The notes: generated by a model not told the origin, from the letters alone. A stretch of 7,691 nucleotides of DNA from Paraprevotella sp. (GCA_021205005.1 JAJPYK010000128.1:1-7691); one strand, 5' to 3'. Numbered from the stretch's first letter, positions 1 through 7,416 are shown. Numbers and translations are program-made.

Positions 1-70
1 ATATTAATGTTACGTTACGAAAGTTCAGTCTCTATAATTGATATAGAATCATCCCTATCCTCCCCCTCAT

Positions 71-122
71 AAAAAAATATCCGCCACAGAAGAAGCATTC
101 TTCATTCTTCTATGACGGATAT
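71..122 (-). terminator. Intrinsic terminator of the fumarase gene
   Basis: On the minus strand, 37 nt beyond the fumarase stop, a long imperfect hairpin is followed at once by a run of seven T. The outer stem pairs ATATCCG (77-83) with CGGATAT (116-122). A 2-bp CA/TG segment flanked by two C-A mismatches follows, and the inner stem pairs AGAAGAA (88-94) with TTCTTCT (105-111) around a 10-nt loop. The T run lies only on the minus-strand 3' side (A7 at 71-77 on the plus strand), so the terminator serves the minus strand. Confidence 0.85.
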
Positions 123-158
123 GTATTCAAAAGAGCTAAAAGGGACGGTTAACGACCT

Positions 159-1802
159 TTATTTCTTACAAACGTTCCAAGGTTTGATCTGCTTGAAGAA
201 GTCATTACCTTTATTGTCTACCAAAATGAAAGCGGGGAAGTCTTCTACCTCAATCTTCCATATCGCTTCCATGCCTAACTCTGGATATTCCAGGCACTCG
301 ATACTCTTGATGTTGTTCTGGGCAAGAATGGCTGCCGGACCACCGATAGAGCCTAAATAGAAACCGCCGTGTTTCTTGCAAGCATCCGTTACCACTTGGC
401 TGCGATTACCCTTGGCTAACATGATCATCGAACCGCCATGGCTTTGGAACAGATCTACATACGGATCCATACGATTGGCCGTAGTCGGACCCATCGAACC
501 GCACGCCATACCTGCCGGCGTCTTGGCCGGACCGGCATAGTATATAGGATGGTCTTTGATGTATTGAGGCAAATCCTCGCCACGGTCGAGACGCTCTTTC
601 AACTTGGCGTGGGCTATGTCACGACCTACGATGATCGTACCGTTCAACGATAGACGGGTGGCTACCGGATATTTATCGAGCTGGGCCAGAATCTCACTCA
701 TCGGACGGTTCAAATCCACGTGTACGGCATTGCCTTCGCCGGCCTGACGCAACTCTTCCGGAATCAATTCACCCGGGTTCTGATCCAATTTCTCAATCCA
801 TATACCGTCTTTGTTAATCTTGCACTTGATGTTACGGTCGGCTGAACAAGACACGCCTAAACCTACGGGACAGGAGGCACCGTGACGGAGCAAACGGATG
901 ATACGCACGTCGTGGGCCAGAGATTTGCCTCCGAACTGTGCACCTAATCCGATCTTATGCGCTTCTTCCAACACTTGTTTTTCCAGCTCCACGTCACGGA
1001 AGGCACGCCCCGTGGCATCGCCCGTCGTTGGAAGGCTGTCATAATAATGCGTAGAAGCGAGTTTCACCGTCAGGAGGTTCTTTTCTGCCGAGGTCCCGCC
1101 GATGACAAAGGCAATGTGGTAGGGCGGACAAGCGGCCGTTCCGAGACTCTTCATCTTCTCGATCATGAAAGGTATCAAGGTACCGGGATTCAGAATGGCC
1201 TTTGTCTCCTGATAGAGATAGGTCTTGTTGGCCGAACCGCCGCCCTTGGTCACACACAAGAAACGATATTCCATTCCTTCGGTAGCTTCGATGTCGATCT
1301 GAGCCGGGAGGTTGCATCTGGTGTTGACTTCCTCATACATGCTCAACGGAGCATTCTGGCTATAACGCAGATTTTCTTCGGTATAGGTCTTGTATACTCC
1401 CTTGGAGAGGGCTTCTTCGTCGCAATAACCGGTCCACACCTGCTGACCTTTTTCACCGTGGATTATCGCCGTGCCCGTGTCCTGACAGAAAGGCAGTACG
1501 CCCTTGCATGCCACTTCGGCATTGCGGAGGAACGTCAAAGCTACATATTTGTCATTCTCACTGGCTTCAGGGTCGTGCAATATGCTGGCCACTTGTTTGT
1601 TATGAGAACGGCGCAACATGAACGACACGTCGCGGAACGCAGCGTTCGCCATGGCCGTCAATCCTTCGGGAGCCACCTTCAAGATAGGGTGTCCTTCAAA
1701 CTCGCCAACCGACACATAGTCTTTGGTCAGCAAATAATATTCAGTATCGTCCTTGCCCATCTGGAACATCGGAGCGTACTTGAACTCAGGTGCATTTGCC
1801 AT
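159..1802 (-). CDS. Class I (iron-sulfur) fumarate hydratase
   Basis: This 547-residue protein interconverts fumarate and L-malate in the cytoplasm. In Bacteroidales it is expected to work mainly from malate to fumarate on the way to succinate. The sequence matches the single-chain, two-domain class I fumarases. The three cluster ligands are visible as Cys106 (PFCQDTG), Cys225 (AACPPYH) and Cys319 (VSCSAD). With a constant offset of 27 residues from the characterised Leishmania enzyme, the active-site residues also line up: Asp108, Arg146, His307, Arg394, Thr440, Arg444 and Lys464. Nothing essential is missing. The frame is open further upstream (to 1928), but that would add 42 unlike residues and run into hflX. 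The start at 1802 gives the family length and lies about 34 nt after the expected transcript start. Class I fumarases of this type are known to be oxygen-sensitive. I did not assign fumA or fumB because the sequence does not separate them. Confidence 0.96.
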   Translation of the reverse strand: MANAPEFKYAPMFQMGKDDTEYYLLTKDYVSVGEFEGHPILKVAPEGLTAMANAAFRDVSFMLRRSHNKQVASILHDPEASENDKYVALTFLRNAEVACKGVLPFCQDTGTAIIHGEKGQQVWTGYCDEEALSKGVYKTYTEENLRYSQNAPLSMYEEVNTRCNLPAQIDIEATEGMEYRFLCVTKGGGSANKTYLYQETKAILNPGTLIPFMIEKMKSLGTAACPPYHIAFVIGGTSAEKNLLTVKLASTHYYDSLPTTGDATGRAFRDVELEKQVLEEAHKIGLGAQFGGKSLAHDVRIIRLLRHGASCPVGLGVSCSADRNIKCKINKDGIWIEKLDQNPGELIPEELRQAGEGNAVHVDLNRPMSEILAQLDKYPVATRLSLNGTIIVGRDIAHAKLKERLDRGEDLPQYIKDHPIYYAGPAKTPAGMACGSMGPTTANRMDPYVDLFQSHGGSMIMLAKGNRSQVVTDACKKHGGFYLGSIGGPAAILAQNNIKSIECLEYPELGMEAIWKIEVEDFPAFILVDNKGNDFFKQIKPWNVCKK

Positions 1803-1843
1803 AATCGTTTTGTTTAAATTAAATATCTGTTCATTTATACCCG

Positions 1844-1851
1844 CAAAGGTA
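1844..1851 (-). promoter_or_regulatory. Fumarase promoter, -7 box (TACCTTTG)
   Basis: Read on the minus strand this is TACCTTTG, a perfect match to the Bacteroidetes -7 consensus TAnnTTTG. It ends 41 nt before the fumarase ATG. A weak TTT at 1869-1871, overlapping the hflX stop codon, may stand in for the -33 element at 17-bp spacing. It implies that the fumarase gene can be transcribed independently of hflX, although I see no terminator between the two genes. Confidence 0.7.
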
Positions 1852-1866
1852 CTGTTTTTTCCGCTT

Positions 1867-3126
1867 TTAAAGTTCTCCTTCTTCGTATTTATCGAAAAGA
1901 AAATCATTATAAGGATACTTTTGCACATGCAGTTCTCGGACCTTGTCGTAGAGCACTTTCTTCAATTCCTCGATGTGTGTCTTCTCACGGGCCGAAATGA
2001 AAAGACAACCGTCATGGCGACGGGCCATCCACGTTTTCATCAGGTCGTCCAGCGAGATATTCTCTTTTGAAGCCGGCGTCAGGTCGTCTTCATCTTTTCC
2101 CACCCAACGATAAGCATCGATCTTATTGAAGACGATCATCTGGGGCTTTTCGCTGCACCCCAAGTCGGCCAAGGTTTTCTCCACGACCTGTATCTGGTCT
2201 TCGAAGTCAGGGTGGGCGATGTCCACCACATGCAGGAGCAGATCTGCCTCGCGCACTTCGTCCAGCGTACTCTTGAACGAATCCACCAGATCGGTAGGCA
2301 ACTTGCGGATGAAGCCTACCGTATCGGAAAGCAAAAAGGGCAGATTGTCTATAATGACCTTGCGTACGGTCGTGTCCAATGTGGCGAAGAGTTTGTTTTC
2401 GGCAAACACTTCGCTCTTGGCCAGAAGATTCATCAGCGTGCTTTTGCCCACGTTGGTATATCCCACCAACGCCACGCGGATCATGCGTCCGCGGTTGCCT
2501 CGCTGGGTGGTTTTCTGACGCTCGATGTCGGCCAGACGCTGCTTGAGCAGCGACATGCGGTTGAGGATGATGCGTCGGTCCATTTCCAACTGGGTCTCGC
2601 CCGGACCGCGCAGGCCTACCGAACCTTTTCCGCCGCCCGAACCGGAGCCGCCGCCCTGACGTTCCAAGTGTGTCCACAGGCGTTGCAGTCTCGGTAACAT
2701 ATAATGATATTGGGCCAGTTCCACCTGTGTCTTGGCGCTTGCCGTCTGGGCGCGCATGGCGAAGATGTCGAGAATCAACGAGGTGCGGTCGAGAATCTTT
2801 ACTTTCAACTCTTTCTCTATATTGCGCAACTGCTTGGCCGAAAGCTCGTCATCGAAAATCACCATACCGATTTCGCGTTCGGCCTCTTCCTCAGCTTCGA
2901 TATAGGCGCGGATTTCTTCCAGCTTTCCGCTGCCGACATAAGTCACGGAATTAGGATCGTTTACCTTTTGTGTGAAACGTTTTACGGTCACCGCTCCGGC
3001 CGTATGGGCCAGGAACTCCAACTCGTCGAGATATTCTTGGGTCTTGCGTTCGTCCTGCGTCTGCGTGATCAGACCGACCAAAACGGCCGTTTCGGCCTGT
3101 ACCTCAGAAATCACAAATTCTTTCAT
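1867..3126 (-). CDS. hflX: Ribosome-associated GTPase HflX
   Basis: This 419-residue GTPase belongs to the HflX branch of the Obg-HflX superfamily. Family members bind the 50S subunit, and in some species they split stalled or hibernating ribosomes after stress. The N-terminal HflX domain shows VGSGKLEEI (64-72), [16 protein letters not shown] (92-107) and RTSLILDIF (114-122). A glycine-rich linker (158-169) leads into the signature [15 protein letters not shown] (171-185). The G domain then has G1 GYTNVGKS (222-229), a G2 Thr at 252-253, G3 DTVGF (268-272), G4 NKID (334-337) and G5 SAR (378-380). About 40 residues separate G4 from G5, including an acidic stretch near 344-348. The frame stays open to 3171, but a promoter box lies inside that extension. 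MKEFVISE at 3126 is therefore the better start. The stop is 64 nt before the fumarase start. Confidence 0.95.
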   Translation of the reverse strand: MKEFVISEVQAETAVLVGLITQTQDERKTQEYLDELEFLAHTAGAVTVKRFTQKVNDPNSVTYVGSGKLEEIRAYIEAEEEAEREIGMVIFDDELSAKQLRNIEKELKVKILDRTSLILDIFAMRAQTASAKTQVELAQYHYMLPRLQRLWTHLERQGGGSGSGGGKGSVGLRGPGETQLEMDRRIILNRMSLLKQRLADIERQKTTQRGNRGRMIRVALVGYTNVGKSTLMNLLAKSEVFAENKLFATLDTTVRKVIIDNLPFLLSDTVGFIRKLPTDLVDSFKSTLDEVREADLLLHVVDIAHPDFEDQIQVVEKTLADLGCSEKPQMIVFNKIDAYRWVGKDEDDLTPASKENISLDDLMKTWMARRHDGCLFISAREKTHIEELKKVLYDKVRELHVQKYPYNDFLFDKYEEGEL

Positions 3127-3152
3127 TCCAAAAACGTTCTTTATTTCAGCCA

Positions 3153-3160
3153 CAAAAATA
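3153..3160 (-). promoter_or_regulatory. hflX promoter, -7 box (TATTTTTG)
   Basis: On the minus strand this reads TATTTTTG, matching TAnnTTTG exactly, and it ends 26 nt before the chosen hflX ATG. No convincing -33 TTTG is seen at the usual 19-bp spacing. Because the box lies inside the possible 15-codon upstream extension, it argues for translation starting at 3126. Confidence 0.6.
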
Positions 3161-3480
3161 CGCAAAACCATGTTGGAAAGCCACTAAAAAGCAGATGAAA
3201 TGCAGAAAAGGAGCTCTGATTTTGTGTAAAAGGAGAGTCTGAAAGCCACGGAGTCCGGTACTGAAGCTCCGCAGAAAGTCGATGTCGGGCCTCCGGGCAA
3301 AAATGCCTGTCGGCCACACGGCGGCACGGACTGAACAAAATGTCCGCAGATTGATATTTTTTTCTCCGCAGATTGAAAAATCATTCTCCGCAGAAAAAAA
3401 TGCCTCTTTGCGGACGGTAATGGAAGGCCGGTTTCATCGACCGTTTGTCTTTGGGCCGGCGTGCACATCTCTGTCAACCG
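3161..3480. other. Non-coding gap between hflX and the lipoprotein gene
   Basis: The whole space between the two genes (3127-3588) has no credible gene. Reading frames of 97 codons (minus, 3184-3477) and 121 codons (plus, 3282-3647) exist. Their translations have mixed, low-complexity composition and no domain or signal, and the plus frame runs into the lipoprotein gene. The gap holds the hflX promoter, a cluster of TCCGCAGA repeats and a terminator hairpin at its right end. The rest, 3180-3340, is GC-rich and unassigned. Confidence 0.6.
3343..3394. repeat. Three TCCGCAGA direct repeats spaced exactly 22 bp
   Basis: TCCGCAGA occurs at 3343, 3365 and 3387. The first two copies extend to TCCGCAGATTGA, and AT-rich spacers separate them. 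A fourth isolated copy is at 3268-3275. An inverted near-copy, TTTGCGGA, is at 3407-3414, so the third copy could form a 6-bp stem (TCCGCA/TGCGGA) with it. The array lies 217-268 nt upstream of the hflX start. A phased protein-binding site, an RNA element or a decayed tandem duplication are all possible. Confidence 0.7.
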
Positions 3481-3522
3481 AAAACAGCCTGTTCCAGGAC
3501 ATAAACTCCCCCGAACAGGCTG
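3481..3522 (-). terminator. Putative terminator after the rsmI-lipoprotein operon
   Basis: CAGCCTGTTC (3485-3494) and GAACAGGCTG (3513-3522) form a perfect 10-bp stem with an 18-nt loop. On the minus strand the stem is followed directly by TTTT (A4 at 3481-3484), 67 nt past the lipoprotein stop. The T tract is short and the loop long, so termination may be incomplete. Confidence 0.6.
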
Positions 3523-3588
3523 ATTGGGTCGTTCCTTGCGGCAGCTCTCATGGGATTGACGAGCGTCCGCCGGATGGCGATATTCTTC

Positions 3589-4443
3589 TTATTTTACTTG
3601 GATCACCAGGTATTTGCTTACGCTCCAGAATGTTTCCGGTTTCGTGATTTGCAGCACGTATTGTCCCTTGTTGTCCTTCTCCAGGCTGTAAGAACCGGCC
3701 GGATGTGTGGTCAACAGCTTGGCACTCTTGGAATACAACTTGATCTCTTTATCATAGCGGATGTCCACTTTCGTAAAGTAATCTTTGTTGAAGTCATTGG
3801 CCTTCAGTACATCGCCGTTTTGCAAGATCTTTTGTTCCTTCAGTTCCGACTTGGTGCCGAAAACATACCATGCGGCATGGATCTGCTTGTCCTGGTCGGC
3901 CACGGTCTGACTCTTTGTCTTATTCTCTTCAGACAAGGTATTGACGTTTTCGTTCAGGTTCGAAATGGTCTCGCCTTGCTGGGCAATCACGATATCCTTT
4001 TCGGCCAACTGTGCTTCGAGCTCCTGCACTCTCGTTTTCTGTGCTTCGAGCTGTGCGGCCAGATCGTCCACCATCTTCTGCAACTTGTCTGCATTGATGC
4101 CGCTCTTGCGCACCTTTTCTTTCAACTGGCTGATCATGTCGCGGTTCTGTGCCATCGCATCCTGGATATACTGCATGTTCTCGCGGATCATTTGTTTGGA
4201 GGCTTCCGATTCCATATTTCCGTCGTTCACCGTGATACGTCCTTCGGCCTCGTTGATCCGCTTGAACCCGTCCTGGATTTCGTTTACCGTGCCCATGATC
4301 TCGTTCAGTTGGGTATCCTTGTTGTTAATCACCTGCATCAAGGAATCGCGTTCCTCGGCAAACTGCTGATCTTTCTTGTTCGCTCCGTTGTTGCATGCTG
4401 TCAAAGCTGCCGCACACATCACACCTAAAAAAAACTTTTTCAT
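3589..4443 (-). CDS. Coiled-coil lipoprotein of unknown function
   Basis: This is a 284-residue predicted lipoprotein. MKKFFLGVMCAAALTAC is a type II signal peptide with lipobox LTAC and lipidated Cys17. The residues after Cys17 (NNGANKKD) lack the acidic cluster that often marks surface export in Bacteroidetes, so a periplasm-facing anchor is a reasonable but unproven guess. Residues about 25-185 are rich in E, Q, K, N and D with regular hydrophobic spacing, clearest at 118-175, and probably form a long coiled coil. A Gly/Ile break occurs near 113-118. The last ~95 residues look like a compact beta-rich domain with aromatic positions (AWYVFGTKSEL, 191-201; TFWSVSKYLVIQVK at the end). The gene begins 12 nt after the rsmI stop, so the two are probably one operon. 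I do not recognise a named family and assign no function. Confidence 0.88.
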   Translation of the reverse strand: MKKFFLGVMCAAALTACNNGANKKDQQFAEERDSLMQVINNKDTQLNEIMGTVNEIQDGFKRINEAEGRITVNDGNMESEASKQMIRENMQYIQDAMAQNRDMISQLKEKVRKSGINADKLQKMVDDLAAQLEAQKTRVQELEAQLAEKDIVIAQQGETISNLNENVNTLSEENKTKSQTVADQDKQIHAAWYVFGTKSELKEQKILQNGDVLKANDFNKDYFTKVDIRYDKEIKLYSKSAKLLTTHPAGSYSLEKDNKGQYVLQITKPETFWSVSKYLVIQVK

Positions 4444-4455
4444 ACGATTTTGTTT

Positions 4456-5154
4456 TTATGCATTCTCACTCTTTTTCTTATTCTCTTCGCTTCCGGCCAG
4501 TACGATGACGAACTCTCCGCGCGGTTCTGTTTCCAGAAAATGGGCGTGCACTTCTTCCAGTGTTCCCCTTACGCTCTCTTCATGTACTTTGGATATCTCG
4601 CGGCAAACCGACGTCTGGCGGTCGATGCCGAACACTTCGATGAACTGGGCCAACGTCTTGACCAGCCGATGGGGGGATTCGTAAAAGACCATCGTGCGGG
4701 TTTCGGCCGCCAGGGCCGACAACCGCGTGGAACGTCCTTTTTTTACCGGAAGAAAACCTTCGAAGCAGAAACGGTCGCACGGCAACCCGGATGATACCAA
4801 TGCGGGCACGAAAGCCGTCGCACCGGGCAGGGCGATCACTTCGACATCGGCTTTCACGGCTTCGCGGGCTATCAGGAAACCGGGATCGGAAATGCCTGGA
4901 GTGCCGGCATCCGATACTACGGCTACCGTTTCTCCGGCTTTTAAGCGTCCCACTACGCTGTCCACGGTTTGGTGTTCGTTGAACTTGTGGTAAGACAACA
5001 TGGCGTTCTTGATCTCAAAGTGTTTGAGCAGCACACCCGTCGTGCGCGTGTCCTCCGCCAGTATCAGATCAGCCTCTTTGAGTATCCGCAAGGCGCGATA
5101 GGTTATGTCTTCCAGGTTTCCCACCGGAGTGGGCACCAAATATAAGATTCCCAT
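4456..5154 (-). CDS. rsmI: 16S rRNA (cytidine(1402)-2'-O)-methyltransferase RsmI
   Basis: RsmI uses S-adenosylmethionine to add the 2'-O-methyl of C1402 in the decoding centre of 16S rRNA. The 232-residue protein is a tetrapyrrole-methylase-fold enzyme. It starts with LYLVPTPVGNLEDIT (4-18) and continues with the family motifs AEDTR (33-37), LSYHKFNE (53-60), VSDAGTPGISDPG (80-92), LPGATAFVPALVSSGL (109-124) and FEGFLPVKKG (131-140). It closes with YESPHRL (158-164), CREISKVHEE (184-193) and RGEFVIVLAG (212-221). It lacks the C-terminal extension of about 50 residues found in the 286-residue E. coli enzyme and ends in a lysine- and glutamate-rich tail. The catalytic core is complete, so I read it as a short-form RsmI and not as a truncation. 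The start at 5154 matches the family N-terminus and has a promoter box 19 nt upstream. It is the first gene of an operon with the lipoprotein gene. Confidence 0.94.
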   Translation of the reverse strand: MGILYLVPTPVGNLEDITYRALRILKEADLILAEDTRTTGVLLKHFEIKNAMLSYHKFNEHQTVDSVVGRLKAGETVAVVSDAGTPGISDPGFLIAREAVKADVEVIALPGATAFVPALVSSGLPCDRFCFEGFLPVKKGRSTRLSALAAETRTMVFYESPHRLVKTLAQFIEVFGIDRQTSVCREISKVHEESVRGTLEEVHAHFLETEPRGEFVIVLAGSEENKKKSENA

Positions 5155-5173
5155 ATTTCGTTGTCAATATGAA

Positions 5174-5181
5174 CAAAAGTA
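5174..5181 (-). promoter_or_regulatory. rsmI promoter, -7 box (TACTTTTG)
   Basis: Read on the minus strand this is TACTTTTG, a full match to TAnnTTTG, ending 19 nt before the rsmI ATG. The leader would be only about 12 nt long. No clear -33 element is seen at standard spacing. Confidence 0.6.
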
Positions 5182-5277
5182 AGAATAAAACATTATCCGT
5201 TATGCGACAAGCATCATTATTTAACAGAAGTTTGCGAAATTGCCTCTTTTTTTATCCTCTTATCCGCGCTTAATTCT

Positions 5278-5285
5278 TATTTTTG
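5278..5285 (+). promoter_or_regulatory. tdk promoter, -7 box (TATTTTTG)
   Basis: TATTTTTG matches TAnnTTTG and ends 33 nt before the tdk ATG. A T7 run (5247-5253) lies where upstream contacts could occur, but there is no proper -33 TTTG. The box faces away from the rsmI box about 100 bp to the left, so both transcription units fire from one 164-bp intergenic region. Confidence 0.6.
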
Positions 5286-5318
5286 CACCTGAATATATCA
5301 TAAATAAATATCCGAAAT

Positions 5319-5921
5319 ATGAGTCCGACCTCCGAAGGCAGCGGGGAGTTGATGCGCAGAGGACGAATCGAAGTCATCTGCGGATCCATGTTTTCCGGCA
5401 AAACAGAAGAGTTGATCAGAAGATTGAAACGGGCGGAAATCGCCCGTCAGAGCGTTGAAATATTCAATCCGTCCATCGACACGAGGTATGCCGAGGAGGA
5501 TGTGGTATCGCATGAGGGCAATTCTATTCCTTCCACACCGGTGGACTCTTCGGCCAGCATCTTGTTGATGGGGTCGGACACGGATGTGGTGGGCATAGAC
5601 GAGGCCCAATTTTTCGACAGCAACCTGATCGACGTGTGCAACGAACTGGCTAACCGTGGCATAAGGGTTATCGTTGCGGGTTTGGATCTTGACTTCAAAG
5701 GTATCCCTTTCGGTCCGATGCCCGGCCTGTGCGCCGTGGCCGACGATGTGACCAAGGTACACGCCATCTGCGTGCACTGCGGTGCGCTTGCCTATATTTC
5801 CCACCGTATCGTGGATGAGGAAAAACGTGTTTTGCTGGGCGAACAAACCGTCTATGAACCGCTTTGTCGCTCCTGCTATCAAAAGGCCTTGAAAAAAGAC
5901 CGTGAGAAACGTCAAGCTTAA
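5319..5921 (+). CDS. tdk: Thymidine kinase, type II
   Basis: Thymidine kinase phosphorylates thymidine (and deoxyuridine) to the monophosphate with ATP, the salvage route to dTTP in the cytoplasm. This 200-residue protein is a bacterial type II enzyme. It has a P-loop GSMFSGKT (22-29), a Walker B/catalytic segment DEAQFF with Glu95, and the conserved [15 protein letters not shown] stretch (121-135). A structural zinc site is formed by Cys151/Cys154 (CVHC) and Cys183/Cys186 (CRSC). The N-terminal tail before [10 protein letters not shown] is about 12 residues long, as I recall for Bacteroides thymidine kinases. This supports the ATG at 5319 over the internal Met12 at 5352. The stop is 12 nt before the next gene, so the two are probably co-transcribed. 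All key residues are present. Confidence 0.96.
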   Translation: MSPTSEGSGELMRRGRIEVICGSMFSGKTEELIRRLKRAEIARQSVEIFNPSIDTRYAEEDVVSHEGNSIPSTPVDSSASILLMGSDTDVVGIDEAQFFDSNLIDVCNELANRGIRVIVAGLDLDFKGIPFGPMPGLCAVADDVTKVHAICVHCGALAYISHRIVDEEKRVLLGEQTVYEPLCRSCYQKALKKDREKRQA

Positions 5922-5933
5922 TCTTCACCTGCT

Positions 5934-7178
5934 ATGTTTGAAAAAGAAATAACCTTCGACCGGTTTATCCGGGGGCTTTGGGTTGTGGCCGGACTGGCCG
6001 TAGCCATTTATGTCATCAATCTGCTCAGTGCCGTATTGCTTCCCTTTTTCATTGCGTGGTTGTTGGCTTACATGATTTATCCCGGAGTGAAGTTTTTCCA
6101 ATATAAACTTCATCTGCACAACCGGATTCTTTGTATCGTCATTACCTTATTAATAATAGGGGCTGCCATTGTCTGCTTCTTCTATCTCATCATTCCTCCG
6201 GCCATTGCGGAATTCATGAAGTTTCGTACGATTATCGTCGAGTTTATCCGGGATACGGGAAAATCTGCCACGGCCCATGAGATCGAAGTCTTTCTGCGGC
6301 AATATATCGATCAGAACTCCATCGTCCGTCTGTTGCATGAGAACAATGTCATGGAGGCGTTGAAGACAGCAATCAACCAGATTCAGAATCTGGTGGCGCA
6401 CACTTTCGATTTTATCATGACCTTGCTGGGGTTCTGTATGGTGCTGCTCTACCTGTTTTTCATCCTTTTGGATTACGAGAAGCTCTCTGAAGGTTGGATC
6501 AGACTGGTGCCCAAGCGTAGCCGTCGTTTCGCATCGGTGTTGATGAGCGACGTACAGCATGGGATGAATTCCTATTTTCGCGGTCAGGCCCTCGTGGCGT
6601 TTCTTGTCGGCATACTTTTCAGCATAGGTTTTCTCATCATTGACTTCCCTTTGGCCATCGGTCTGGGGTTGTTTATCGGTTTCCTGAATCTCGTTCCTTA
6701 CATGCAGGCTCTCGGATTCATTCCCACCATTCTGCTGGCTCTGTTGAAGGCTTATGATACGGGCGTAAACTTTTGGTCGATCCTTTTGTCGGCCTGCATC
6801 GTGTTCATCGTGGTGCAAAGCATACAGGATGCCTTCCTCGTTCCCAAGATCATGGGTAAGCTTATGGGACTGAATCCTGCCGTCATCCTGTTGTCGCTCT
6901 CTGTTTGGGGATCGTTTTTGGGTATCATCGGACTCATTATCGCCCTTCCGCTCACCACTTTGCTCCTTTCTTATTATCGTCGTTTCATCGAACGTGACGA
7001 ACGGAGAATCACGGTGGCCGAAGAGCGGCGAAGAAAGCAGTGGGCGGAGGAACGGCAAATGTCTGCCTCGACCGAGACGTCTGCTTCCGCCATATCCGAA
7101 GGATCGGAAGTGTCCCCTGTCTCACCTCAGGCAACGGCCGCACCAGAGATAGCCCGACAAGAGGAAAAACAACCCTGA
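5934..7178 (+). CDS. AI-2E/PerM-family membrane protein (putative permease)
   Basis: This 414-residue polytopic inner-membrane protein belongs to the AI-2E transporter (PerM, formerly DUF20) family. Hydrophobic segments fall near residues 15-33, 35-50, 65-90, 158-180, 217-236, 238-258, 260-275, 282-300 and 315-346, with a soluble stretch at about 92-155. Family-type motifs are FRGQALVAF (215-223), LNLVPYMQALGFIP (251-264) and the C-terminal block KIMGKLMGLNPA to ALPLTTLL. After the last helix comes a charged, then Ser/Ala/Pro-rich tail (about 348-414) that is probably cytoplasmic and disordered. Members have been linked to AI-2 export, sodium/proton antiport or undefined transport. The substrate cannot be read from the sequence, so the name should not be taken as proof of quorum signalling. 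It follows tdk by 12 nt. No terminator is evident after it. Confidence 0.9.
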   Translation: MFEKEITFDRFIRGLWVVAGLAVAIYVINLLSAVLLPFFIAWLLAYMIYPGVKFFQYKLHLHNRILCIVITLLIIGAAIVCFFYLIIPPAIAEFMKFRTIIVEFIRDTGKSATAHEIEVFLRQYIDQNSIVRLLHENNVMEALKTAINQIQNLVAHTFDFIMTLLGFCMVLLYLFFILLDYEKLSEGWIRLVPKRSRRFASVLMSDVQHGMNSYFRGQALVAFLVGILFSIGFLIIDFPLAIGLGLFIGFLNLVPYMQALGFIPTILLALLKAYDTGVNFWSILLSACIVFIVVQSIQDAFLVPKIMGKLMGLNPAVILLSLSVWGSFLGIIGLIIALPLTTLLLSYYRRFIERDERRITVAEERRRKQWAEERQMSASTETSASAISEGSEVSPVSPQATAAPEIARQEEKQP

Positions 7179-7232
7179 AAGTAGGTCATATTCTTCTTAA
7201 ATAGAAAAAAGTCTAAGAAATATCCACAATAA

Positions 7233-7265
7233 TTTGGTCTGTTGCATAAAAAAAGCGTACCTTTG
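7233..7265 (+). promoter_or_regulatory. tRNA-Lys promoter (TTTG, 21 bp, TACCTTTG)
   Basis: TACCTTTG at 7258-7265 is a perfect Bacteroidetes -7 box. A TTTG at 7233-7236 lies 21 bp upstream, slightly longer than the usual 19 bp. This is the only promoter in the window with a recognisable -33 element. Transcription would start near 7272, giving a 5' leader of about 28 nt before the mature tRNA. Confidence 0.7.
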
Positions 7266-7299
7266 CACACGCAAACAGAAATGAATGCCAAAACAGGCT

Positions 7300-7375
7300 G
7301 ATTCGTTAGCTCAGCAGGTAGAGCACAACACTTTTAATGTTGGGGTCTTGGGTTCGAGCCCCAAACGAATCACCA
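7300..7375 (+). tRNA. tRNA-Lys (anticodon UUU)
   Basis: This is a complete 76-nt cloverleaf. The acceptor stem pairs GATTCGT (7300-7306) with ACGAATC (7365-7371). The D stem is GCTC/GAGC (7309-7312, 7321-7324). The anticodon stem is CAACA/TGTTG (7326-7330, 7338-7342) around loop CTTTTAA, with anticodon TTT at 7333-7335. The T stem is TTGGG/CCCAA (7348-7352, 7360-7364) with loop TTCGAGC. The discriminator A (7372) is followed by an encoded CCA (7373-7375). All stems pair perfectly. It decodes AAA and, by wobble, AAG. Confidence 0.98.
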
Positions 7376-7382
7376 AGGAATT

Positions 7383-7416
7383 AAGCGGTTATCTGAAACA
7401 GATAGCCGCTTTTCTT
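7383..7416 (+). terminator. Intrinsic terminator after tRNA-Lys
   Basis: Seven nucleotides after the encoded CCA, AAGCGGTTATCTG (7383-7395) and CAGATAGCCGCTT (7399-7411) form a 13-bp stem with one G-T pair and an AAA loop. It runs directly into a T-rich tract (TTTTCTT, 7410-7416). It would end the tRNA transcript and any read-through from the tdk operon. Confidence 0.9.

Noticed and set aside
957..1817. 286-codon plus-strand frame opposite the fumarase gene
   Set aside because: It lies entirely antisense to a gene with all its active-site residues in place, and its translation shows no motif. It is best explained as a by-product of codon bias.
3127..3171. 15-codon upstream extension of HflX
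   Set aside because: The TATTTTTG box at 3153-3160 lies within it, and MKEFVISE is the expected HflX start in Bacteroidales.
3184..3477. 97-codon minus-strand frame between hflX and the lipoprotein gene
   Set aside because: Its composition is unlike a real protein, there is no promoter or motif, and it runs through the TCCGCAGA repeat cluster.
3550..4428. 292-codon plus-strand frame opposite the lipoprotein gene
   Set aside because: Its leucine-, histidine- and valine-rich translation is the antisense image of the E/Q/K-rich coiled coil. The minus strand has a clean lipobox, an operon position and a terminator.
5194..5204. TATCCGTTATG repeated at 7539-7549
   Set aside because: It is an 11-base match with unlike flanks and no consistent position relative to a promoter, so it was not treated as an operator.
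6150..7058. 302-codon minus-strand frame opposite the AI-2E-family gene
   Set aside because: It is the hydrophilic antisense shadow of a membrane protein, with no promoter box or motif of its own.
7293..7304. AACAGGCTGATT shared with the terminator at 3515-3526
   Set aside because: It is a 12-base match, one copy being part of a terminator stem and the other straddling the tRNA start. There is no further similarity, so it is probably chance.
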